Positions 59,515 to 64,000 of a stretch of DNA of 64,000 bases are shown here, piece after piece. Within the stretch, counting starts at the first letter, position 1. Each line of letters starts with the position of its first letter. A program made the translations under genes and the position numbers. The stretch lies in contig BCLD01000003.1 in the NCBI GenBank assembly GCA_001600875.1, forward strand, positions 162,152-226,151. Direction: 5' to 3'. The notes beneath the pieces were generated by a model. That model saw nothing but the letters and a program-made list of their open reading frames with translations. It had not been told where the DNA came from and searched no databases. The DNA is from Solicoccozyma terricola (lineage: Eukaryota > Basidiomycota > Tremellomycetes > Filobasidiales > Piskurozymaceae).

Positions 59515-60516
59515 TCCACGCTCTGACCTCTACTACCTACGCATCCTCCTTCCCCACGTCCTTCCACCCCCGCTCGCTCGTTCACATGCACTGCACCCAT
59601 CGTGACTTGCCTATCCCTTCTCAGTTCCGACATCGGAACCATCCCGCACCAGTTTCGACCAAGAAAGACACTTATGATCGATCGACGTCTCACGAGGAAG
59701 AGACCGATCAAGTGAGTTTCTCCTATTCTCTCCAAATCATCTGTTGTCAGCGCGGCGTGTTGACGGCGAACCCCGACGACCCCGACGACCTCGACGACCC
59801 CGACGAACCCGACGACCCCTCTTGACCTCGCCCTACTTTCGTCTTACCCAATCGGTTGCATCGTCGTCCGTCCGCAGATCAAGTGAGTACTCACCTGTTG
59901 TCATCTCTTCCCATCGGATATGTGCGCAGGGCGTGACGTACTGATCAGGTTATCAGTGTCCCCCCCCCCTCCTCCCCCCCTCTCCCCCCCTTCCTTCTAC
60001 AGCTCCATCTTCACGTCGTATTCTCTTATATGTTCTCGCAACGTCGTGCGTGGAATTAGAGGGTCCCGCAACGTTGATTCCTCTGGGGGACATTGTACGT
60101 TACCTATTCCCGAGTTCTTCCTCTCGATTCTGAGAAACTGACACGGAATCATGTCACTCACTCCCCCGCAGTCCATCTCTCCGTCGTCTGCTTCTCCCTC
60201 CAAATCGAAACCGAGTCAATCGATTGACGTCGTTGTGTGTGGGAAGTGAGTGCACCCTGATTACTCTGAACGTGGACTTGTCCACTGACGGTTGTTCGAT
60301 TTGTCCCTCGTGTTAGGCAGCCATATTGCGAGATCCCATCGCTTCGTCGAAGGGATCCCTCCTTTACCCTCGACCATGCCAACGACTCTCTCCTTCACTC
60401 ACCCTCCCCGAGTGTAGGGCTCGACCTCGACCGATCGACCGCATAGTGGGCGCGGCACGTTTGAATTGTAGTCCGTCCGTAAACCACGACATGTCCAATT
60501 GAATATCTTTTGGCAT

Positions 60517-60823
60517 AGTCCTCGATCTTGAACTTGAACTTGTCCGTGCCAACGTCGATGACATGCATTCAATCAACCTTCTGCGTCAACTATTCTCGAC
60601 GCCGGGCAACATGACCAATTGCATCACTGAAGCCATGTGTCGACTCGACTGCCCGACCGACCCATCCGGGAACACTACCACACCACGTCTCTGCCTGTGC
60701 CAAAGCGGCGAGATGGTCGAATGCGTTATTCCGTCGTTAGCGCCATCGTACCCAGAAACGTATATGGGAAGAAAGAAGGGGACGACGTCTCCAACGACGA
60801 TTGCCCCGGCTGTCGCTTGCTGA
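60517..60823 (+). CDS. Possible exon of an unidentified gene
   Basis: An open segment reads GIVLDLELELVRANVDDMHS, then INLLRQLFSTPGNMTNCITE and AMCRLDCPTDPSGNTTTPRL, ending at TGA 60821-60823. An in-frame ATG is at 60563, but the frame is open upstream to about 60505, so it may be a last exon behind an AG acceptor. Four closely spaced Cys are present. No family recognised. Could be chance. Confidence 0.3.
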
Positions 60824-61043
60824 GCATGGTGGTATGGCCGTCTTATTTATGTCTATATTACGTTTGATTGCAATGTATAGTCGGCGGCGATCTCCCACCA
60901 GCACTCGTTGACCAACTCCCCACCAACTCTCTCCTGACCAAACAACACGCATCGTTCGCAAGAGTAGCTAGCCATCCATCGTTTTCCCGCCGTTACCCTC
61001 GGAACGAACGGGACGCTGTCGTACTGGTTGGGGAGAAGGAAGG

Positions 61044-61202
61044 GTCAGGGTGGTGTGCAGGTCAGGTCAGGACTGGCGATCTATGGTGTCAGAGCCGGTG
61101 TGGTCGAGGTCAGGACTACAACGGGACTGGGTCAGGACTCTCCCGCCACCGGTCAGGACCTCCCGTGAACAGGTCAGAACTGGTAACAGGCCATGTCAGG
61201 AC
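61044..61202 (+). repeat. Eight-copy GTCAG array, 21-22 bp period
   Basis: GTCAG cores start at 61044, 61066, 61088, 61109, 61131, 61152, 61173 and 61195. Six of them extend to GTCAGGAC or GTCAGAAC; the other two read GTCAGGGT and GTCAGAGC. Spacing is 22, 22, 21, 22, 21, 21, 22. The bases between the cores differ, unlike a simple recent tandem repeat. Confidence 0.8.
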
Positions 61203-62779
61203 TATGACCACCTCGAAATTCCCGGCTGCTGTAGTGTCAACTACCTTGTAAGCGAGTGATAATGGAGGGACGGAGGGATGTCGGGGGATGATATTGGCAG
61301 GGGTCGGTGGGTGCGGGGCTGGCGGCGGGGGGAACGATTACGACCCGAACTTTTCCGGTTTGTTGCAAACTATCAACCCGGTGGATGATAGGTAGTAACA
61401 AAAGTATGTTCTGCGCACGATGACGGACGACAACGACATCAGGAGTGGTAAACTGTACCTGTCCTCATTCTCCTATAGACGGTCAACGCCCACAACCACT
61501 CCTTTCAGACACGGAAACCCGCCCCATCATGTCGTACTCGGGGATAGCCTGAAGAACACGCTGGTGGCAAATCAAGGTAAACAAACTCGGTACTAATTCG
61601 ATTACACCTCCCTCCCTCCCTCCCTCCCCTCCCTCCCTTTTCCACGCACTCACCTTCCACTCTTCCTCCTTTAACAAAATGGGTCCTCATCAAAGCGTTG
61701 ATTAAAGAGGTGGGAATATCACTAGTCGACGTAATTCCCACGCAATGTTTATCTTCGCATAGACGAAAAGAAGATTTTCGAGAAGGGCCCCATTTTCTTT
61801 TGACATGATTTTAACTAGTTGCGTATATAAGACCCAAACACAGCAGCAACATGGCAGATCATCTAGAATGCGTGTTTGGCATAATACCGAATATTACCGC
61901 TACAAGTAGAAGATGGTAATATTTCCCATCAACTCTCATCGAGTAGTATGTATGAATCACTACCATTTTTTATTTTTTTTTGGATCCCTTCCACTCCTAT
62001 GTGTAATCCATCATGCCAATGCTCAAAATACCTTATCTGGTCGTCCACACCAGTGCTTTGCATCAGAAGCAATCTCTCAAAACAGGTACTTTTCAGTGGC
62101 CATTTCCAAGGTCCCACTACCAGTCACTTTCTAGGGCGTGCAATGAAGTGTTAGAGGTTGGGGTTATGTTAATCTTGAATCACTACATGTAGGTAAACTA
62201 CACTACATAAATCACTACATTTTTTTTAAAATCACATCGTAGCACCCGGTATACAATTCGTATCTCCTTCTCTTTTGCCAAATTGTTGGGAACAGACTCG
62301 GTCTTATTTTCCCAAGCTGTGCGTTCGTATACGGCGTTCGCCAACACATGCAGTTCTTTTTCAGTTTTTCACTTTCGGCTTTATCCCGTTTCATCCCGTT
62401 ATCTCACAGACGTCAGCGATCTATGGCGGACAGAGTCAGACGCACGTCGCAGGACCTTTGTCCCGCTGCCCACTCTCCCTGAATCCGAATCCGTCACTGC
62501 TTGCTTCGGCTTCGGTGTTACCCCGGAATCCTATCCACCGGACCAGAAGCCGTCCCTGCGTCCCTGCGTCACAAAGAGAGGCATGCATGAAGGCTCCCGG
62601 GGTCCCCTCCCCCTCTCTCCGGTGACCATCCATGTATACGATCTACTTGCATGGTGTCCCTCCCGGTGGCAAAATGATGACGTCACGTGCAAATTAATTC
62701 AACCAACGCCGACTCAACCACCCCATCCTCCCATCCCTCCCTCCCCATCCTCCCCATCCTCGCTGCGATTCATCCAGCA
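61203..62779. other. Spacer upstream of last gene
   Basis: No gene recognised. A CCCT-rich stretch lies at 61607-61640 and AT-rich stretches at 61960-61985 and 62219-62230. It should contain the promoter of the gene starting at 62780. Confidence 0.4.
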
Positions 62780-64000
62780 ATGGAGAGTGGTGATACCTCC
62801 GAGGACCAACAGATGGATGGTACCCCGTTACGACAGCCTCGGTACGATCAACACGGCGCACACGGCAATGTACGACAACAACAACAACGACAACAACAAC
62901 AACTGTCCGGAGGGTACGTCTGGCAACAATCATCAACATATCCTGACGGTTATTATCAGACGTATCAGTATGGGAATACGAATACAATATTTCCTGGAGG
63001 GTTTCCCATGACACCGAGTAACTCTCAGAGTTCCAATGTCGACGTGAACGTGAACGTGAACGTTTCACCGGGGTATTGGGCGGGGGTCCCGACCGTCGAA
63101 CCGAGTTCTGGTGCTGGTACTGGTTCTGTCCCTGCTGCGACTGTGTTCGGATACTATGTTCCTACTCAACCTGTTTACTACGGATCACCACCACCACCAC
63201 CACCACGGTACTACCCCGCACAACACGTCTACGTTCGATATCCAACCATCCAACCTCCAATCCATGTCCCACTTGCTATTCTCCCACTCCCTTCCGCTGA
63301 TCCGACGACGACGACGACGACATTATTACCAACGACTTACCCATCCGTATCGCAGACAGGATTGCAACATGAGGTTGCTGGACGAGCGACGACGACGACG
63401 ACGACGACGACGTCTGACACGGACGAACATACGCAATGGGAGATTCAGTTCCGTAGAGATAGTCGACCCGACCTGGATACGGATACTCGATCGTCATCCA
63501 CATCCTCCTCATCATCCTCATCATCATCACGATCTCACGGTCAAACTTCAACATCATTGCAGAGTGATACGTCGACTGAAGCTGGAGATCAATGGCGTGG
63601 TCTCTCAATAGCTGGTTTACTATATGGTGTTGATTTTTGGAATAAAGAAAAAGTGGTTAGAGATAATGCAACAATGTTGGAACTTTGGTTGAGGGTGATT
63701 GCTACACAGCCGAATGAGCCAGTAGTTGAACATTCATTTGTGGGTGTTGGAGGGTCGTGGCGAGATCGACATCGTGCACCATCACCATTTACTGACAACC
63801 CCTTCCACCCCCCCACCCCCACCAGGGCGGTCAACTCATCGCTGAAGCAACGATATGGAACGTTCTACCGTCGAGTGAAATCGACTATCACTCTCGATGT
63901 ACATCGGCAAGATCAATCGAAGCACTCGGGGAGAAAAGAGGTTCAGAAGGTTCCTGGTCAGACGTCGTTTCAACTTGTCTTCATACCATTATAGATCATA
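62780..64000 (+). CDS. Gln/Thr/Ser-rich hypothetical protein, 3' truncated by window edge
   Basis: Unrecognised gene running off the right edge. ATG 62780 opens MESGDTSEDQQMDGTPLRQP, then Gln repeats, a Tyr/Pro-rich part (YGSPPPPPPRYYPAQHVYVR), poly-Thr, and poly-Ser, followed by a more folded-looking segment GDQWRGLSIAGLLYGVDFW, EKVVRDNATMLELWLRVIA. An intron 63740-63825 (GTGGGT donor, ACTGAC branch, CCAG acceptor) is favoured: exon 1 is exactly 320 codons, and exon 2 continues in phase as GGQLIAEATIWNVLPSSEID, ARSIEALGEKRG to the end. Reading straight through instead stays open to 63994 but gives poorer sequence. The composition suits a transcriptional activator or scaffold, which is only a guess. 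Confidence 0.6.

Larger units (their letters stand above)
56066..60516. other. Low-complexity region, exon-like fragments only
   Basis: Simple repeats (CT, CCCCAT, CAC, ACGTCA, GACGAC), homopolymers and an N gap. Several short segments look like exons next to good donors: about 57000-57118 (PPPTIIIVGPARIIAHYYGADEG), 57484-57590 (WLDLIAGYNEMGNTFWGNSF), 59410-59456 before GTACGT, 59620-59710 before GTGAGT. They could belong to one plus-strand gene, but phases cannot be joined with confidence. Confidence 0.35.

Noticed and set aside
63740..63994. Read-through of the last gene without intron
   Set aside because: A good donor, ACTGAC branch site and CCAG acceptor give a better, in-phase continuation to the window edge.

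Overview
The window looks like nuclear DNA of an intron-rich basidiomycete. Genes are split by many 50-100 bp introns with GTGAGT/GTAAGT donors and CTRAY-type branch sites. A secreted Cys-rich protein ending in a Cpl1-like domain and an inositol/sugar-type transporter point to Tremellomycetes (inference). Gene models below were spliced by eye. Where phases were counted across all junctions this is stated. Two N gaps and many G/C homopolymers mark weak assembly.

Region 1 (1-12.3 kb) is a metabolic group: an aldo/keto reductase (5' truncated), a decayed Ty1/copia RNase H fragment, a flavin monooxygenase with an NTF2-like N-terminus, a short-chain dehydrogenase, a pyranose 2-oxidase-like GMC flavoenzyme, and an MFS sugar/inositol transporter. 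Monooxygenase/SDR and oxidase/transporter form two divergent pairs, each sharing a promoter of about 0.4 kb that carries paired inverted CGG half-sites. Import of a sugar or polyol, C2 oxidation and reduction of the keto-sugar is a plausible but unproven pathway.

Region 2 (12.3-26.8 kb) is gene-poor. It contains a secreted GH79 glycosidase (minus strand), a possible copia LTR, a stable hairpin and an N gap.

Region 3 (26.8-29.8 kb) is one secreted Cys-rich protein built from tandem exon-intron modules whose introns are nearly identical to each other.

Region 4 (33-52 kb) is a block of low-complexity proteins (three hypothetical plus-strand genes, one with a C-terminal Zn2Cys6-like cluster), a divergent myosin with no IQ motif and an 11-nt microexon, two small minus-strand genes, and a 517-aa gene interrupted by a 1.34-kb pyrimidine-repeat intron.

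Region 5 (52-64 kb) is mostly without clear genes. It has an unassigned block flanked by diverged direct repeats, two helically phased GTCAG-motif arrays, a 75-nt poly-C run, a second N gap, and the 5' part of a Gln/Thr/Ser-rich gene running off the right edge.
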